The notes: generated from the sequence alone by a model not told the origin. DNA of 64,000 nucleotides from Rhizobium sp. C4 (GCF_021026315.1 NZ_JAJNCX010000010.1:1-64000); one strand, 5' to 3'; counted from the stretch's first letter, positions 38,950-49,464 are shown. Translations and numbers: made by a program.

Positions 38950-41900
38950 TCCGATCACCGAGCCGATGCCCTCGGATCCGCGCGACGCGATCGGCTGGAC
39001 GACGCGGCGCCAGGGGCTAGCGTCGGATCCGACAGCACTTGCCTGGGTGTCGGCCAATGCCGGCTCGGGCAAGACACATGTGCTGACGCAGCGCGTGATC
39101 CGCCTGCTTCTTGCCGGTGCGCGGCCGTCGGCCATCCTCTGCCTCACCTATACCAAGGCGGCCGCCTCCGAAATGTCGAACCGCGTCTTCCGGACGTTGT
39201 CGAAATGGGCGCTGCTGGATGACGCAACACTCTCCCGCGAGATCGAGGTGATGGAAGGCAAGGCACCCAGCCTTGTCATGCTCGCTGAAGCGCGGCGGCT
39301 CTTTGCCCGGGCGCTGGAAACGCCCGGCGGGCTGAAGATCCAGACGATCCACGCCTTCTCCGAGGCGCTGCTGCATCAGTTTCCGCTGGAGGCCAATGTC
39401 GCCGGGCACTTCACCGTACTCGACGAGCGTGCCGCGTCCGATCTGATTGCAGACGTCCGGCGAAACCTGCTGGTCGCCGCAACAGCCGAAGACGATGCCG
39501 AGCTTGCTTCTGCCTTTGCGACCGTGATGGACTATGGGTCGGATAGCGGGCTTGAAACGCTGATCGGCGAAATCGTCTCGCAGCGCAGTCTGCTGACCGA
39601 AAGCCTGCGCGGCGCGCGCGATGGCAGCTACGGACGCGTGCTTCGTCGCAAGCTCGGTCTGGCCGAACACTATACGCGGGATGTCGGACAGGCGGCACTC
39701 GGCGAATTACCCGGATTCAGCGGCCCTGATGCTACGGCATACTTGGAGTTTGGACGGCAGGCTGGCGGCGCGAAGGTTCTGGAAAGCGTCGAGCGGCTGG
39801 CAAGTGTTCTGACCGAGACCGATCCCCACAAGCGTCTTGAGGCCATTCGCGCCTTTGCCTACACCCAGACCGGATCGCCGCGCGGCAACCAGGCCTTCTA
39901 CAACGCGGCGATGCTGAAGCAGGACCCGACGCTGGAGCAACGCGTCGCCGACATGATAGCCCATGTCAGCGAACATCTGGATGCACTTCGCAAGCTTGAT
40001 CTGCTGGAGGCGAGCACTGCAGCACTGATGATTGCCGAGCGTCTGGTGCATGACTACGAAGACCTCAAGCGCCGGCTCGGCTATATGGACTTCGAGGATC
40101 TGATTTCGCGCGCGGCAACGCTTCTGACCCGCAGCGATGCCGGACCGTGGATCCATTACAAGCTGGACCAGGGCATCGACCATATTCTGGTCGATGAAGC
40201 GCAGGACACGAGCCCCGTTCAGTGGCGCATCATCCGCGCTCTGTCGGAGGAATTTTTCGCCGGCAAATCCGCACGCAACGTCTATCGCACGCTGTTTGCG
40301 GTGGGCGACGAAAAACAGTCGATCTATTCGTTCCAGGGCGCCCGGCCGGAAAAGCTGGCGAGTGAAGGCCGGCATGCGAGGGCCATGGCCGAGGCGGCGG
40401 AACTGGAATTCCGTCCCATCCGCCTGCCGCTTTCCTTCCGCTCGACGAGCCATGTGCTGAGCGCCGTGGACCAGGTGTTTTCGACCCCTGAGAACCGGCG
40501 CGGGCTTGGTGAAGGCGACGATGCGGTCGTGCATCAGTCGAGCCGCATAGGTCATCCGGGCCTTACCGAAGTCTGGGAGATGATCGCGCCCGCCGACAGC
40601 GTCGAAGAGGACGACTGGACGCTGCCCTTCGACGCGACGCCGGAAACCACGCCGCCCGCCATCCTTGCGCGGCGCATTGCCGATACGATTGCGGGATGGA
40701 TCGGTCGTGAAACGATTGTCGAGGATGGCAAGGCGCGGCCCATCCGGCCGGGCGACATTCTGGTTCTAGTGCGCAAGCGCGACGGCTTCGTCAATGCGCT
40801 GACGCGCGCGCTGAAATCGCGAAACGGAATTCCGGTGGGTGGCGCGGACCGCCTCGTCCTCACCCGTCATATCGCCATCCAGGACCTCATGGCCGTTGGC
40901 CGTTTCATGCTTTTGCCGGATGACGATCTGTCTCTCGCGGCATTGAGCAAATCCCCGCTGATGGGTCTTTCCGAGGAAGACCTGATGCTGGCGGCGGCCG
41001 GTCGAGACAAGCGGGAAAGCCTGTGGCAGCGCTTTCGGACCCTGGCCGGCGATGGAAACGCTCTGTTCTCCGAAGCCGTCGATCTGATCGAGACCTGGCG
41101 ACGACTGGCCGACAGGCAAAACCCGTTCGACTTCTTTTCCCGGATTCTCGGCCCCATGGGCGGGCGGCGCAAGTTCTTTGCGCGCCTTGGTACCGAGGTG
41201 ACCGATGTGCTGGACGAGTTTCTGGCGCTGGCGCTCGACCATGGAGCCAAGGGTCTGCCCGGCATGCAATCCTTCATCTCGGCGCTGGAGCTTGATCCGC
41301 CCACCGTCAAGCGTGAGCAGGACAAGGGGCGTGACGAGGTGCGGATCATGACGGTTCATGCGTCCAAGGGGCTCGAAGCGCCGATCGTCTTTCTCGTCGA
41401 TGACGGCAGCGCGCCGTTCAACGCCAATCACATGCCGAAGCTTCGGATCATCGAACAGGGCGAGGACCAGCCGCCTCTTCCGGTCTGGCTGCCGGATTCA
41501 TCGCTGGGCGTCTCACTGACGGAGGACGACGCGGCGCGGCGCAAGGGGCTGGCGGAAGAGGAATATCGCCGGCTTCTCTATGTCGGCATGACGCGTGCGG
41601 CCGATCGGCTGATCATCTGTGGCCATCGCAAGAAGCGCGAGATTGCCGATTGCTGGCACAAGCTCGTCTGGTCGACGCTCGCGGCCGATGAAAAACGCTG
41701 CCGCGAGACGGTTTTCAAGACCCGGACCGAGGAGTGGAACGGCCTTGTCTGGACGTCCGGCGAAACTCTTCGCGATCTGGAGCGCCACGGCGAACTGGCC
41801 CGCACGGCAGGCGAATTCCACCTGCCCGCCTCGCTCCTGAAGCCCCTGCCGCAACAGGCCCGCCTGCCCCGTCCGCTCAGCCCCTCGGGCGCTGCGGCAG

Positions 41901-42505
41901 AGCTCGAAGGCGTCGGCCCGCGTCCGGCGCCGGGTTCCCAGCTGTTCGACGAGGCGGAGAAGGCGAGCTTTGCCATCAAGCGCGGCAAGATGATCCATCG
42001 GCTGTTCCAGGTTCTGCCCGACATCGCGATCTCTGAACGGAAGACCGCGGCCGAGCGCTATCTTTCGCGCGCAGCAGCCGACTGGCGCGACGAGGATCGG
42101 CAGCTCGCGTTGGAGCAGGTCTTTGCCATTCTGGACAATCCGGATTTTGCCAGCCTCTTCGGCGCGACAGCCCGGGCCGAGGCCAATCTCATGGGTGTTC
42201 TGGCCACTGCAGAGCGGCAGTTTTCCGTCGCCGGGCGGATCGACCGGCTCTCCGTCGAGAAGGATCGGGTGATTATCGCCGATTTCAAGACGGATCGCGC
42301 TCCGCCGAAGCGGCTTGAGGAGATCTCGCGACCCTATGTTGCACAGCTTGCGATCTATCGCGAAATCCTGCGCCCGCTCTATCCCGACCGGGCGATCGAA
42401 TGCCGGCTGATCTTCACCACATCCGGCGACGGCTTCTGCCTGTCGGCCGCGATGCTCGACGATGCGCTGGCGGAACTCGGCCTTTTCGGCGCGCGCGTCG
42501 TTTAA
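38942..42505 (+). CDS. addA: AddA, helicase-nuclease subunit of AddAB
   Basis: 1187-residue UvrD-like superfamily 1A helicase with C-terminal nuclease. Motif I ANAGSGKT at 38-45; TIHAFSEALLHQFP; motif II HILVDEAQDTSP; motif III GDEKQSIYSFQGA; motif V VHASKGLEAPIVFL; motif VI RLLYVGMTRAADRL. The nuclease core is GRIDRLSVEKDRVIIADFKTD near the end. The ATG at 38942 is preceded by a G-rich ribosome site in the addB tail; another in-frame ATG follows at 38969. Confidence 0.94.
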   Translation: MPDPITEPMPSDPRDAIGWTTRRQGLASDPTALAWVSANAGSGKTHVLTQRVIRLLLAGARPSAILCLTYTKAAASEMSNRVFRTLSKWALLDDATLSREIEVMEGKAPSLVMLAEARRLFARALETPGGLKIQTIHAFSEALLHQFPLEANVAGHFTVLDERAASDLIADVRRNLLVAATAEDDAELASAFATVMDYGSDSGLETLIGEIVSQRSLLTESLRGARDGSYGRVLRRKLGLAEHYTRDVGQAALGELPGFSGPDATAYLEFGRQAGGAKVLESVERLASVLTETDPHKRLEAIRAFAYTQTGSPRGNQAFYNAAMLKQDPTLEQRVADMIAHVSEHLDALRKLDLLEASTAALMIAERLVHDYEDLKRRLGYMDFEDLISRAATLLTRSDAGPWIHYKLDQGIDHILVDEAQDTSPVQWRIIRALSEEFFAGKSARNVYRTLFAVGDEKQSIYSFQGARPEKLASEGRHARAMAEAAELEFRPIRLPLSFRSTSHVLSAVDQVFSTPENRRGLGEGDDAVVHQSSRIGHPGLTEVWEMIAPADSVEEDDWTLPFDATPETTPPAILARRIADTIAGWIGRETIVEDGKARPIRPGDILVLVRKRDGFVNALTRALKSRNGIPVGGADRLVLTRHIAIQDLMAVGRFMLLPDDDLSLAALSKSPLMGLSEEDLMLAAAGRDKRESLWQRFRTLAGDGNALFSEAVDLIETWRRLADRQNPFDFFSRILGPMGGRRKFFARLGTEVTDVLDEFLALALDHGAKGLPGMQSFISALELDPPTVKREQDKGRDEVRIMTVHASKGLEAPIVFLVDDGSAPFNANHMPKLRIIEQGEDQPPLPVWLPDSSLGVSLTEDDAARRKGLAEEEYRRLLYVGMTRAADRLIICGHRKKREIADCWHKLVWSTLAADEKRCRETVFKTRTEEWNGLVWTSGETLRDLERHGELARTAGEFHLPASLLKPLPQQARLPRPLSPSGAAAELEGVGPRPAPGSQLFDEAEKASFAIKRGKMIHRLFQVLPDIAISERKTAAERYLSRAAADWRDEDRQLALEQVFAILDNPDFASLFGATARAEANLMGVLATAERQFSVAGRIDRLSVEKDRVIIADFKTDRAPPKRLEEISRPYVAQLAIYREILRPLYPDRAIECRLIFTTSGDGFCLSAAMLDDALAELGLFGARVV

Positions 42506-42528
42506 ACGGCGAGCGTGCAGGAAAGGGA

Positions 42529-42556
42529 TTGAATTATCTGCATGCAAGCATACATG
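42529..42556 (+). promoter_or_regulatory. Candidate trxA promoter
   Basis: TTGAAT (42529-42534), 16-bp spacer, TACATG (42551-42556), about 33 bp before the trxA start. Suggests trxA can be transcribed apart from addA. Confidence 0.35.
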
Positions 42557-42589
42557 ATGGAATAACTAGATTCGTTCAGGAGTTTCCCC

Positions 42590-42910
42590 ATGGGCACCGT
42601 CAAGGTCGATAATGCCAATTTCCAGACCGAGGTTCTGCAGTCCGCCGAGCCGGTCGTCGTTGATTTCTGGGCCGAATGGTGCGGCCCCTGCCGCATGATC
42701 GCGCCGGCTCTCGAAGAGCTGTCGACGGAACTCGCCGGCAAGGTGAAGATCGCCAAGATCAATGTGGATGAAAACCCGGAAATCGCAGCGCGCTTCGGCG
42801 TTCGCGGCATTCCGATGCTCGCCATGTTCAAGGGCGGCGAACTCGCCGACCAGCTGACCGGCGCACGCCCGAAGTCGCAGCTGTCGGCATGGATCAACGG
42901 CGCTGCCTGA
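42590..42910 (+). CDS. trxA: Thioredoxin
   Basis: 106-residue cytoplasmic thioredoxin with the classic active site WCGPC (C31 and C34) and the cis-proline loop RGIPMLAMF. Length and sequence are standard for the major thioredoxin. Preceded by AGGAG at 42577 and followed by a Rho-independent terminator. Confidence 0.97.
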   Translation: MGTVKVDNANFQTEVLQSAEPVVVDFWAEWCGPCRMIAPALEELSTELAGKVKIAKINVDENPEIAARFGVRGIPMLAMFKGGELADQLTGARPKSQLSAWINGAA

Positions 42911-42935
42911 TTTCGGCAACGATGTGAATTGCAAG

Positions 42936-42964
42936 AGGCCCGGCTTAGACCGGGCCTTTTTTAT
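42936..42964 (+). terminator. Rho-independent terminator of trxA
   Basis: 8-bp stem AGGCCCGG/CCGGGCCT, 6-nt loop and a T tract. The T tract runs into the folC stop codon (42961-42963) on the other strand, so the two convergent units abut with no spacer. Confidence 0.9.
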
Positions 42965-44289
42965 TGGGGTGGCGTACCGTTGTCCCTGAGCACCGAGCCG
43001 GCGAGATAGAGTGAACCGCCGATGAGGATGCGTGGGGGTTCCTCTCCAGGCTCGCCCAGACTGGCGATTTCTCTCAACGCCTCCTCGACCGAGGACCGCG
43101 GGCGGGCCATGAGGCCGGCATTCTGCGCATCGGTTGCGAGCGCCACCGGATCGACGCTTGCCTCGGACTGATCGACAGGGACGGTGAAGACGGTCTCGAC
43201 CAGATCGGTAAATGCGCGGAAATAGCCGGTGGCATCCTTGGTGTTGATCATGCCGGCTATCATGAAAAGTGGGCGCGACTGCTTTTCTTCCAGCTCGGCA
43301 AGCGCTTCCGCGATGACGACGCCGGCACCCGGATTGTGCCCGCCATCGAGCCAGATTTCGGACCCCGCCGGCGCGAAGCCGGAAAGCCGGCCCTCTGGCA
43401 GTCGCTGCATGCGGGCAGGCCATTCAACGGATTTGAGGGCGCGGGCGATGGTCGCGTCGTCCAATTCGAAGCCTGCCGCCTTGACGCCGCGAATGGCGGC
43501 AGCAGCATTGCCATATTGGTGGCGGCCTGGAAGCCGCGGTAGCGGCAGATCGGAAAGGCCGAATTCATCCTGATAGACCAGGCGACCGAATTCCTCGAAG
43601 GCGAGATAGTCCTGGCCGAAAACCGAATGCGGGCAGCCGAGACGCTCCGCGGTCTCGACCAGAACGTCGAGCGCCGGGCTTTCGGCCTGATAGCCGATCA
43701 CGACCGGGCGGCCGCGCTTCATGATGCCGGCCTTCTCGGCGGCGATCAGCTCCACACGATCACCGAGATAGGCGACATGGTCGAGCGAAATGGAGGTAAT
43801 GATGCAGGCCGCAGGGCCCTCGATCACGTTGGTCGCATCAAAACGACCGCCAAGCCCGACTTCAACAATAGCAGCGTCTGCCGGGTGCTCGGCGAAAAGC
43901 ACGAACATGACCGCGGTCAGGATTTCGAAGACGGTGATATATTCGCCCGCATTGGCATCGCCGACGCGACGAATGGCATGAGCCAGCGTCTCGTCATCGA
44001 CAAACTCCCCCCGTCCGCCCTTGCGGCCAAGCCGATAGCGTTCATGCCAGCTGACGAGATGCGGCGAGGTATGGACGTGGACGGACAGACCCTTGCTTTC
44101 CAGCAGGGCCTTGCAGAAGGCGGAGGTCGACCCTTTGCCGTTCGTGCCGGCAATGTGAATGACCGGCGGGAGGCGTTTTTCGGGATTGCCCAGCCGATCA
44201 AGAAGACGGCGGATTCGACCCAGTGAGAGATCGAAACCCTTCGGATGAAGGGTCATCAACTTGTCGATTTCCAGCGCGGCTTTGCTCAC
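42961..44289 (-). CDS. folC: Bifunctional dihydrofolate synthase / folylpolyglutamate synthase
   Basis: 442-residue Mur-ligase-family enzyme that adds glutamate to dihydropteroate and to reduced folates. The ATP loop HIAGTNGKGST is at 45-55, followed by HTSPHLVSWHERYR and the Mg-binding DAAIVEVGLGGRFDATN. The DGGHNPGAG stretch in the C-terminal domain is typical. Last gene of the minus-strand run trpF-trpB-trpA-accD-folC; 13 bp after accD. Confidence 0.95.
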   Translation of the reverse strand: MSKAALEIDKLMTLHPKGFDLSLGRIRRLLDRLGNPEKRLPPVIHIAGTNGKGSTSAFCKALLESKGLSVHVHTSPHLVSWHERYRLGRKGGRGEFVDDETLAHAIRRVGDANAGEYITVFEILTAVMFVLFAEHPADAAIVEVGLGGRFDATNVIEGPAACIITSISLDHVAYLGDRVELIAAEKAGIMKRGRPVVIGYQAESPALDVLVETAERLGCPHSVFGQDYLAFEEFGRLVYQDEFGLSDLPLPRLPGRHQYGNAAAAIRGVKAAGFELDDATIARALKSVEWPARMQRLPEGRLSGFAPAGSEIWLDGGHNPGAGVVIAEALAELEEKQSRPLFMIAGMINTKDATGYFRAFTDLVETVFTVPVDQSEASVDPVALATDAQNAGLMARPRSSVEEALREIASLGEPGEEPPRILIGGSLYLAGSVLRDNGTPPQ

Positions 44290-44302
44290 GGGGGTGATTT
44301 TC

Positions 44303-45169
44303 TCAAGCCGCCTTGGATTTCACGCCTTCAGCCAGCATCGAGAGAATGCGGCCGATCGTTTCCGGGATCTTGTGGCGGTGCAGGACCATGTCGACCATGC
44401 CGTGCTGGTAGAGATATTCCGCCGTCTGGAAGCCCTCGGGCAGCTTTTCGCGGATGGTCTGTTCGATGACGCGGCGGCCAGCGAAACCAATGAGAGCGCC
44501 GGGCTCGGCGATATGGATGTCGCCCAGCATGGCGTAGGAGGCCGTCACGCCGCCGGTCGTCGGGTTCGTCAGAACGACGATGTAGGGAAGACCAGCTTCC
44601 TTCAGCATTTCAACGGCAACCGTCGTGCGCGGCAGCTGCATCAGCGAGAGAATGCCTTCCTGCATGCGCGCGCCGCCGGACGCAGGGAACATGACGAGCG
44701 GGCACTTTTCGGCAATTGCCTTTTCGAAGGCTGCGATGATCGCTTCGCCGGCAGCGGTGCCGAGCGAGCCGCCCATGAATTCAAACTCATGGACAACGCC
44801 AACGGCCTTGACGCCCTGGATCGTGCCGACGCCGGCAAGGATCGTGTCCTCAAGCTCGGTCTTGGCGCGGCTGTCCTTGAGGCGGTCGCTGTATTTCTTG
44901 GAATCGCGGAACTTCAGCGGGTCCTGCGCCACCTTCGGCTGCGACATCAGATCATACTGGCCGTTGTCGAACAGCCAGGCGAGACGCGCCTTGCCGGGCA
45001 TCTTCATGTGGTGGCCGGATGCGGGGATCACCCACTGGTTTTCTTCGAGATCCTTGTGAAAGACCATCTCGCCCGTTTCCGGGCACTTGATCCAGAGGTT
45101 TTCCGGAACTTCGCGGCGGCCGAGCATCGAGTTGATGCGCGGGCGAACATAATTGGTCAGCCAGTTCAT
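44303..45169 (-). CDS. accD: Acetyl-CoA carboxylase carboxyltransferase beta subunit, degenerate zinc ribbon
   Basis: 288-residue beta subunit of acetyl-CoA carboxylase, which carboxylates acetyl-CoA in fatty-acid synthesis with AccA. The crotonase-like core is intact ([40 protein letters not shown]). The N-terminal zinc ribbon of the E. coli protein (four Cys, CxxC-x15-CxxC) is mostly lost: only C29 remains, while the other three positions are T32, I48 and S51. The trp-accD-folC order is conserved in many proteobacteria. Starts 32 bp after trpA. Confidence 0.95.
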   Translation of the reverse strand: MNWLTNYVRPRINSMLGRREVPENLWIKCPETGEMVFHKDLEENQWVIPASGHHMKMPGKARLAWLFDNGQYDLMSQPKVAQDPLKFRDSKKYSDRLKDSRAKTELEDTILAGVGTIQGVKAVGVVHEFEFMGGSLGTAAGEAIIAAFEKAIAEKCPLVMFPASGGARMQEGILSLMQLPRTTVAVEMLKEAGLPYIVVLTNPTTGGVTASYAMLGDIHIAEPGALIGFAGRRVIEQTIREKLPEGFQTAEYLYQHGMVDMVLHRHKIPETIGRILSMLAEGVKSKAA

Positions 45170-45201
45170 GGGCCTAAACTCCTTGTGCTGGTCTTTGCCT
45201 G

Positions 45202-46041
45202 TTATTCGGCGGCCTTGAGACGCGCTGCATGCACGCCCGTGGACAGGCCGCTGACAAGTGTTTCAACGCTCGGCACGGTATCGGCCGTGGCCGCACCATC
45301 CTTGGTCAGGCTGCCGGCAATCTGATTGACGATGGCCGTGCCGACGACAACGCCATCGGCGGACGCGCCAATGAGGCGGGCGTGTTCGGCCGTCTTGACG
45401 CCGAAGCCGACGCAGATCGGCAGATCGGTGTGTCCCTTGATGCGGGCGACTGCGCCTGCGATCAGCGACGGATCCGGCAGGGCCGAACCGGTGATGCCGT
45501 TCATCGAGACGTAATAGACGAAGCCGGATGAGTTCTGGAGAACGCGCGGCAGGCGCTTGTTGTCCGTCGTCGGCGTGGTGAGCCGGATGAAATTGATGCC
45601 ACGGGCAACCGCCGGGATGCAAAGCTCGTCATCCATTTCGGCCGGAAGATCGACGACGATCAAGCCGTCAATGCCAGCTTCAACAGCCGCGTCGAGAAAG
45701 CGCTCGACGCCGTAGATATAGATCGGATTGTAATAGCCCATCAGAACGATCGGCGTATCCTGATCCGTCTCGCGGAAGCGGCGGGCCATGTCGATCGTCT
45801 TGTGAAGGTTCTGGCCACCCTTCAGCGCGCGCTGGCCGGCCATCTGGATCGCCGGGCCATCGGCCATCGGATCGGAGAAGGGCATGCCTAGCTCGATCAC
45901 GTCAGCGCCGGCCTTGGGCAGCGCCTGCATGATCTTCATCGAGGTATCGAAATCGGGATCGCCAGCCATGAAATAGGTGACGAGGGCCGGACGGCCTTCG
46001 GCTTTCAGGTCGGCAAAGCGTTTGTCCATACGTGCGGTCAT
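45202..46041 (-). CDS. trpA: Tryptophan synthase alpha subunit
   Basis: 279-residue alpha subunit that cleaves indoleglycerol phosphate. The catalytic acids are E50 ([12 protein letters not shown]) and D61 (PMADGP). The phosphate-binding [10 protein letters not shown] and the loop [11 protein letters not shown] are present. Follows trpB by 5 bp. Confidence 0.97.
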   Translation of the reverse strand: MTARMDKRFADLKAEGRPALVTYFMAGDPDFDTSMKIMQALPKAGADVIELGMPFSDPMADGPAIQMAGQRALKGGQNLHKTIDMARRFRETDQDTPIVLMGYYNPIYIYGVERFLDAAVEAGIDGLIVVDLPAEMDDELCIPAVARGINFIRLTTPTTDNKRLPRVLQNSSGFVYYVSMNGITGSALPDPSLIAGAVARIKGHTDLPICVGFGVKTAEHARLIGASADGVVVGTAIVNQIAGSLTKDGAATADTVPSVETLVSGLSTGVHAARLKAAE

Positions 46042-46046
46042 GACGA

Positions 46047-47267
46047 TCAGAGCCCCATTCCGAGAATCTTGCCAACGGTGAAGATGTCCTTGTCGCCGCG
46101 GCCACAGAGGTTCATCAGGATGATCTGGTCCTTGTCCATCTTCGGCGCGCGCTTGATGACTTCGGCAAGCGCGTGGCTCGGCTCGAGTGCCGGGATGATG
46201 CCCTCGGTGCGGGTCAGCATCTGGAAGGCATCCAGCGCTTCATTGTCCATGATCGGAACATATTCGACGCGGCCGGTATCCTTGAGCCAGGAATGTTCCG
46301 GGCCGATGCCGGGATAGTCGAGGCCGGCGGAGATCGAGTGACCTTCCTTGATCTGGCCATCGCTGTCCTGCAGCAGATAGGTGCGGTTGCCGTGCAGAAC
46401 GCCGGGGCTGCCTGCGGTCAGCGACGCGCAATGTTCCTCACCGTCCAGACCCTTGCCGCCGGCTTCGACGCCGACGATCTTGACCGTTTCGTCATCGAGG
46501 AAGGGATGGAAGAGACCAATGGCGTTCGAACCGCCACCGACGGCAGCGACCAGCATATCGGGCAGACGGCCTTCGGCCTCCATCATCTGCTCCTTGGCTT
46601 CCTTGCCGATCACCGACTGGAACTCGCGAACGATTTCCGGATAGGGATGCGGGCCGGCGGCCGTGCCGATGATGTAATAGGTGTCGTCGACATTCGTGAC
46701 CCAGTCGCGCAACGCCTCGTTCATGGCGTCCTTCAGCGTGCCGTGGCCGGACGACACCGGCTTCACTTCAGCACCGAGCAACTTCATGCGGAAAACGTTA
46801 GGGGCCTGACGCTCGACATCGGTCGCGCCCATATAGACAACGCAAGGAAAGCCGAATCGGGCGGCAACGGTGGCAGACGCAACACCATGCTGGCCGGCAC
46901 CGGTTTCCGCGATGATGCGCTTCTTGCCCATGCGCTTGGCCAGCAGGATCTGGCCGATGCAATTGTTGATCTTGTGCGAACCCGTGTGGTTCAGCTCGTC
47001 GCGCTTGAAATAGATCTTCGCGCCGCCAAGCTCGGCGGTCAGGCGCTCGGCGAAATAAAGTGGGCTCGGGCGGCCGATATAGTGCTTGCCGAGATGGGCA
47101 AGCTCCGCCTGAAATTCCGGATCGTCCTTGGCCTTCTTGAACTCGGCCTCGAGATCGAGGATCAGCGGCATCAGCGTTTCGGCCACAAAGCGGCCGCCGT
47201 AGATGCCGAAACGACCGTCCTCATCGGGACCGGCGCGGAAAGAATTCAGCTTTGGCGTCTCGTTCAC
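46047..47267 (-). CDS. trpB: Tryptophan synthase beta subunit
   Basis: 406-residue PLP enzyme condensing indole with serine. The PLP lysine is K99 in HTGSHKINN; the phosphate-binding glycine loop is [10 protein letters not shown], and the TrpB1-type N terminus [15 protein letters not shown] is intact. Overlaps trpF by 4 bp. Confidence 0.97.
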   Translation of the reverse strand: MNETPKLNSFRAGPDEDGRFGIYGGRFVAETLMPLILDLEAEFKKAKDDPEFQAELAHLGKHYIGRPSPLYFAERLTAELGGAKIYFKRDELNHTGSHKINNCIGQILLAKRMGKKRIIAETGAGQHGVASATVAARFGFPCVVYMGATDVERQAPNVFRMKLLGAEVKPVSSGHGTLKDAMNEALRDWVTNVDDTYYIIGTAAGPHPYPEIVREFQSVIGKEAKEQMMEAEGRLPDMLVAAVGGGSNAIGLFHPFLDDETVKIVGVEAGGKGLDGEEHCASLTAGSPGVLHGNRTYLLQDSDGQIKEGHSISAGLDYPGIGPEHSWLKDTGRVEYVPIMDNEALDAFQMLTRTEGIIPALEPSHALAEVIKRAPKMDKDQIILMNLCGRGDKDIFTVGKILGMGL

Positions 47268-47938
47268 ATCAAACTCCCAGGAGCCTTGCGCATGGCAATC
47301 GCGCGTTCGGCCGCATCGAAAAACTCGTTCATCTTATCCAGGTCCTTCACGCCGGGAGCGCTCTCGACACCTGAGGAAACATCTATGCCGGTGCAACGGG
47401 TGCGCAGAATGGCGTCCGCCACGTTGTCCTTGTTGAGGCCACCGGAAAGCATGTAATCGCAGTCGGCGTCAAGCGCATCAAGCAGCGACCAGTCGAAGGA
47501 AACCCCGTTGCCGCCGGGCAATTGCGAGCCCGCCGGCGCCTTGGCGTCAAAGAGGAAGCGATCGGCTACCCCTATATAGGGATCGATCCGGTCGAGATCA
47601 TGGGCATCGCGGATGGAAAATGCCTTCATGACCGGGCGATTATAGAAAGCCTTGACCCGCAGGATCTCTTCGAAGGTCTCGTGACCATGAAGCTGGAGGA
47701 TATCCGGCTTCAGCTGATCGACGATTTCATCGAGAAAATCGCTGTCGGCATCGACCGTCACGGACACGATCTTCGCCTTGCCGCGTATAGCGTCCGCCAG
47801 ACGCGCCGCGTCCATCGGCTCGACATAGCGCGGGCTCTTGGCAAAGAAGATGAAACCGATATGCGTCGCGCCGCGGCGGACAGCCAGTTCCACCGCCTCG
47901 GGCGTCTTGAGACCACAGATCTTGATCGAGAATGTCAT
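47264..47938 (-). CDS. trpF: Phosphoribosylanthranilate isomerase
   Basis: 224-residue (beta/alpha)8 isomerase. The catalytic cysteine lies in [13 protein letters not shown] and the aspartate in [15 protein letters not shown]. The ATG at 47938 begins the first strand; the frame is open to 47980. It heads the trpFBA-accD-folC run. trpC, D, E and G are not in the window, a split arrangement usual in rhizobia. Confidence 0.95.
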   Translation of the reverse strand: MTFSIKICGLKTPEAVELAVRRGATHIGFIFFAKSPRYVEPMDAARLADAIRGKAKIVSVTVDADSDFLDEIVDQLKPDILQLHGHETFEEILRVKAFYNRPVMKAFSIRDAHDLDRIDPYIGVADRFLFDAKAPAGSQLPGGNGVSFDWSLLDALDADCDYMLSGGLNKDNVADAILRTRCTGIDVSSGVESAPGVKDLDKMNEFFDAAERAIAMRKAPGSLM

Positions 47939-48036
47939 GGCTGTTGGCACTCGCATGAAACGGGAAAAGAGTCGAGCCAAATTGCGTTATGGACTGATCG
48001 CGTTGCGGCAATGGATGGAAATCAGGGCGATCTTTT

Positions 48037-48777
48037 TCAGCTGAAATCAATCGCGTGCAGAGCGGAACCGTGACGTTTCAGCCAGGCTTTGGCATCCTTG
48101 GTTCCGGGGCAAAGCTTCTCGCAGAGCGCCCAGAAGCGCGGACCATGGTTCATCTCGGTCAGATGCGCCACTTCGTGCGCTGCGAGATAATCGATGACAT
48201 TCGGCGGAGCCATGACGATGCGCCAGGAGAAGCTCAGGTTGCCATCATGTGTGCACGAGCCCCAGCGGCTTTTCGTGTCCTTCATGCTGATCGAGGAAAT
48301 CCGCTTGCCGCTGATGCGGGCGTGATAATGCGCCAGCTCTTCGAGATCGCGGCGGGCTTCCTTCTTGAGAAAGTCCGACAGCCGCCGGCCGATATGCTGC
48401 GGCTCGCCGCTGACCAGCAGAACCGGCTCGCCATCAATTGCGGATTTCTGGGTCAGGCCGCGGAGCTTGCCGGTCGACACGATGCGATGGCTGACGCCGC
48501 GCAGCATGATCTGCCCGCCCTCGCCCAAGCCCCCCTCGCTCGGAAGGTTGGCAAGGCGCGAGGCGAGCCAGCCGTGATGGCGCTGCAGGAAATCCTCGAC
48601 ATCGCGGATCGGCACGCCGAGCGGCACGGTCATCTTCAGCGCGCGCCCACCCGGCTCGATGCGCAGCGTCAGCCGGGTCGCACGGCGGTCGCTGCGGATC
48701 GTCAGCGGAATGGCGCGGCCGGCGACACTGACCGTCCGTTGCTGCGGCTCTGCGGGTTTTGTTCGTCTGAAAAACAT
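48037..48777 (-). CDS. YgjP-type zinc metallopeptidase (DUF45/M48-like)
   Basis: 246-residue protein of the YgjP-like metallopeptidase family. The zinc site HEVAH is at 201-205 (E202 catalytic), with a likely third ligand at H211 in NHGPRFW. Typical neighbours in sequence are SRWGSCTHDGNLSFSWR and PPNVIDYLAAHE. There is no signal peptide. The family is widespread but its substrate is unknown. 98 bp separate it from trpF downstream. Confidence 0.85.
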   Translation of the reverse strand: MFFRRTKPAEPQQRTVSVAGRAIPLTIRSDRRATRLTLRIEPGGRALKMTVPLGVPIRDVEDFLQRHHGWLASRLANLPSEGGLGEGGQIMLRGVSHRIVSTGKLRGLTQKSAIDGEPVLLVSGEPQHIGRRLSDFLKKEARRDLEELAHYHARISGKRISSISMKDTKSRWGSCTHDGNLSFSWRIVMAPPNVIDYLAAHEVAHLTEMNHGPRFWALCEKLCPGTKDAKAWLKRHGSALHAIDFS

Positions 48778-48836
48778 CGCGGTCTTTGGGTTGTGGTCGC
48801 CGCATCCGTAGCCGATTCGGCAGGCCTTCCGGCACG

Positions 48837-48867
48837 AAAAAACCGGCCTTCTCGTGAAAGGCCGGTT
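48837..48867 (-). terminator. Terminator after the DUF2852 gene
   Basis: Perfect 10-bp stem AACCGGCCTT/AAGGCCGGTT with a 7-nt loop, ending in six T on the minus strand. Lies about 20 bp past the stop at 48888. Confidence 0.88.
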
Positions 48868-48887
48868 GTTGCTATCCCGTCAGCGGA

Positions 48888-49319
48888 TCAGTTGCCGGTC
48901 GTTCCGGCAGCATTGCCGCTGTTGCGGGCGCCGCGATCACGCATGAAGCGGGAGAATTCCTCCTGATCCTTCGCACGGCGGAGCTCGCTCAGATATTCAT
49001 CGAATTCGGCGCGTGCCTCGTCGAGCTTGCGGCGTTCGTTTTCGATCCGCTCCAGCTCCTGACGACGCCAGTCGTCAAAAGCGGCATTGCCGGTGCCGGT
49101 GTACTGGCTGAAGCCCTTGCCGCCAGTATAGCGGCGCATGGTCTCGAAGCCGCGATCGACGGTGGCGTTGGCCTCGCGCTTGAATTCATGCAAACGGTCG
49201 CCGAACAGGATATAGGCGAGCATCGCAAGGCCGAGCGGCCAGAAGATCACAAAACCCAATACCATGAGCGCGATGGTCGCCGGATTCCATTCCGGACGGA
49301 TCCAGGCTGACTGGTTCAT
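48888..49319 (-). CDS. DUF2852 membrane protein
   Basis: 143-residue protein: a hydrophobic helix at about 15-38 (ALMVLGFVIFWPLGLAMLAY), then a long charged region (60-130) with heptad-like E/R/L spacing that probably forms a coiled coil (RRQELERIENERRKLDEARAEF in two parts). Matches alphaproteobacterial DUF2852, function unknown. ATG at 49319 chosen because it precedes the conserved MNQSAWIRPEWNP. The 145 bp upstream hold a weak GGCCCGG hairpin and no gene. Confidence 0.75.
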   Translation of the reverse strand: MNQSAWIRPEWNPATIALMVLGFVIFWPLGLAMLAYILFGDRLHEFKREANATVDRGFETMRRYTGGKGFSQYTGTGNAAFDDWRRQELERIENERRKLDEARAEFDEYLSELRRAKDQEEFSRFMRDRGARNSGNAAGTTGN

Positions 49320-49464
49320 TGAAGAAACCTCGTTTTTCAAGGAGACCGCCCTATGCGATCTCACTGATTACGAAGTGGGAAAGGCCCGGATCGCTTTCAA
49401 GACGACCCGGGCCAAAACCGGATAAGCGCTGCGAAACGCTCAAGGATTTCAATCGAAATCGATG

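Noticed and set aside
49383-49413. GGCCCGG/CCGGGCC hairpin between DUF2852 and phaZ
   Set aside because: 16-nt loop and no T tract on either strand; weak as a terminator.
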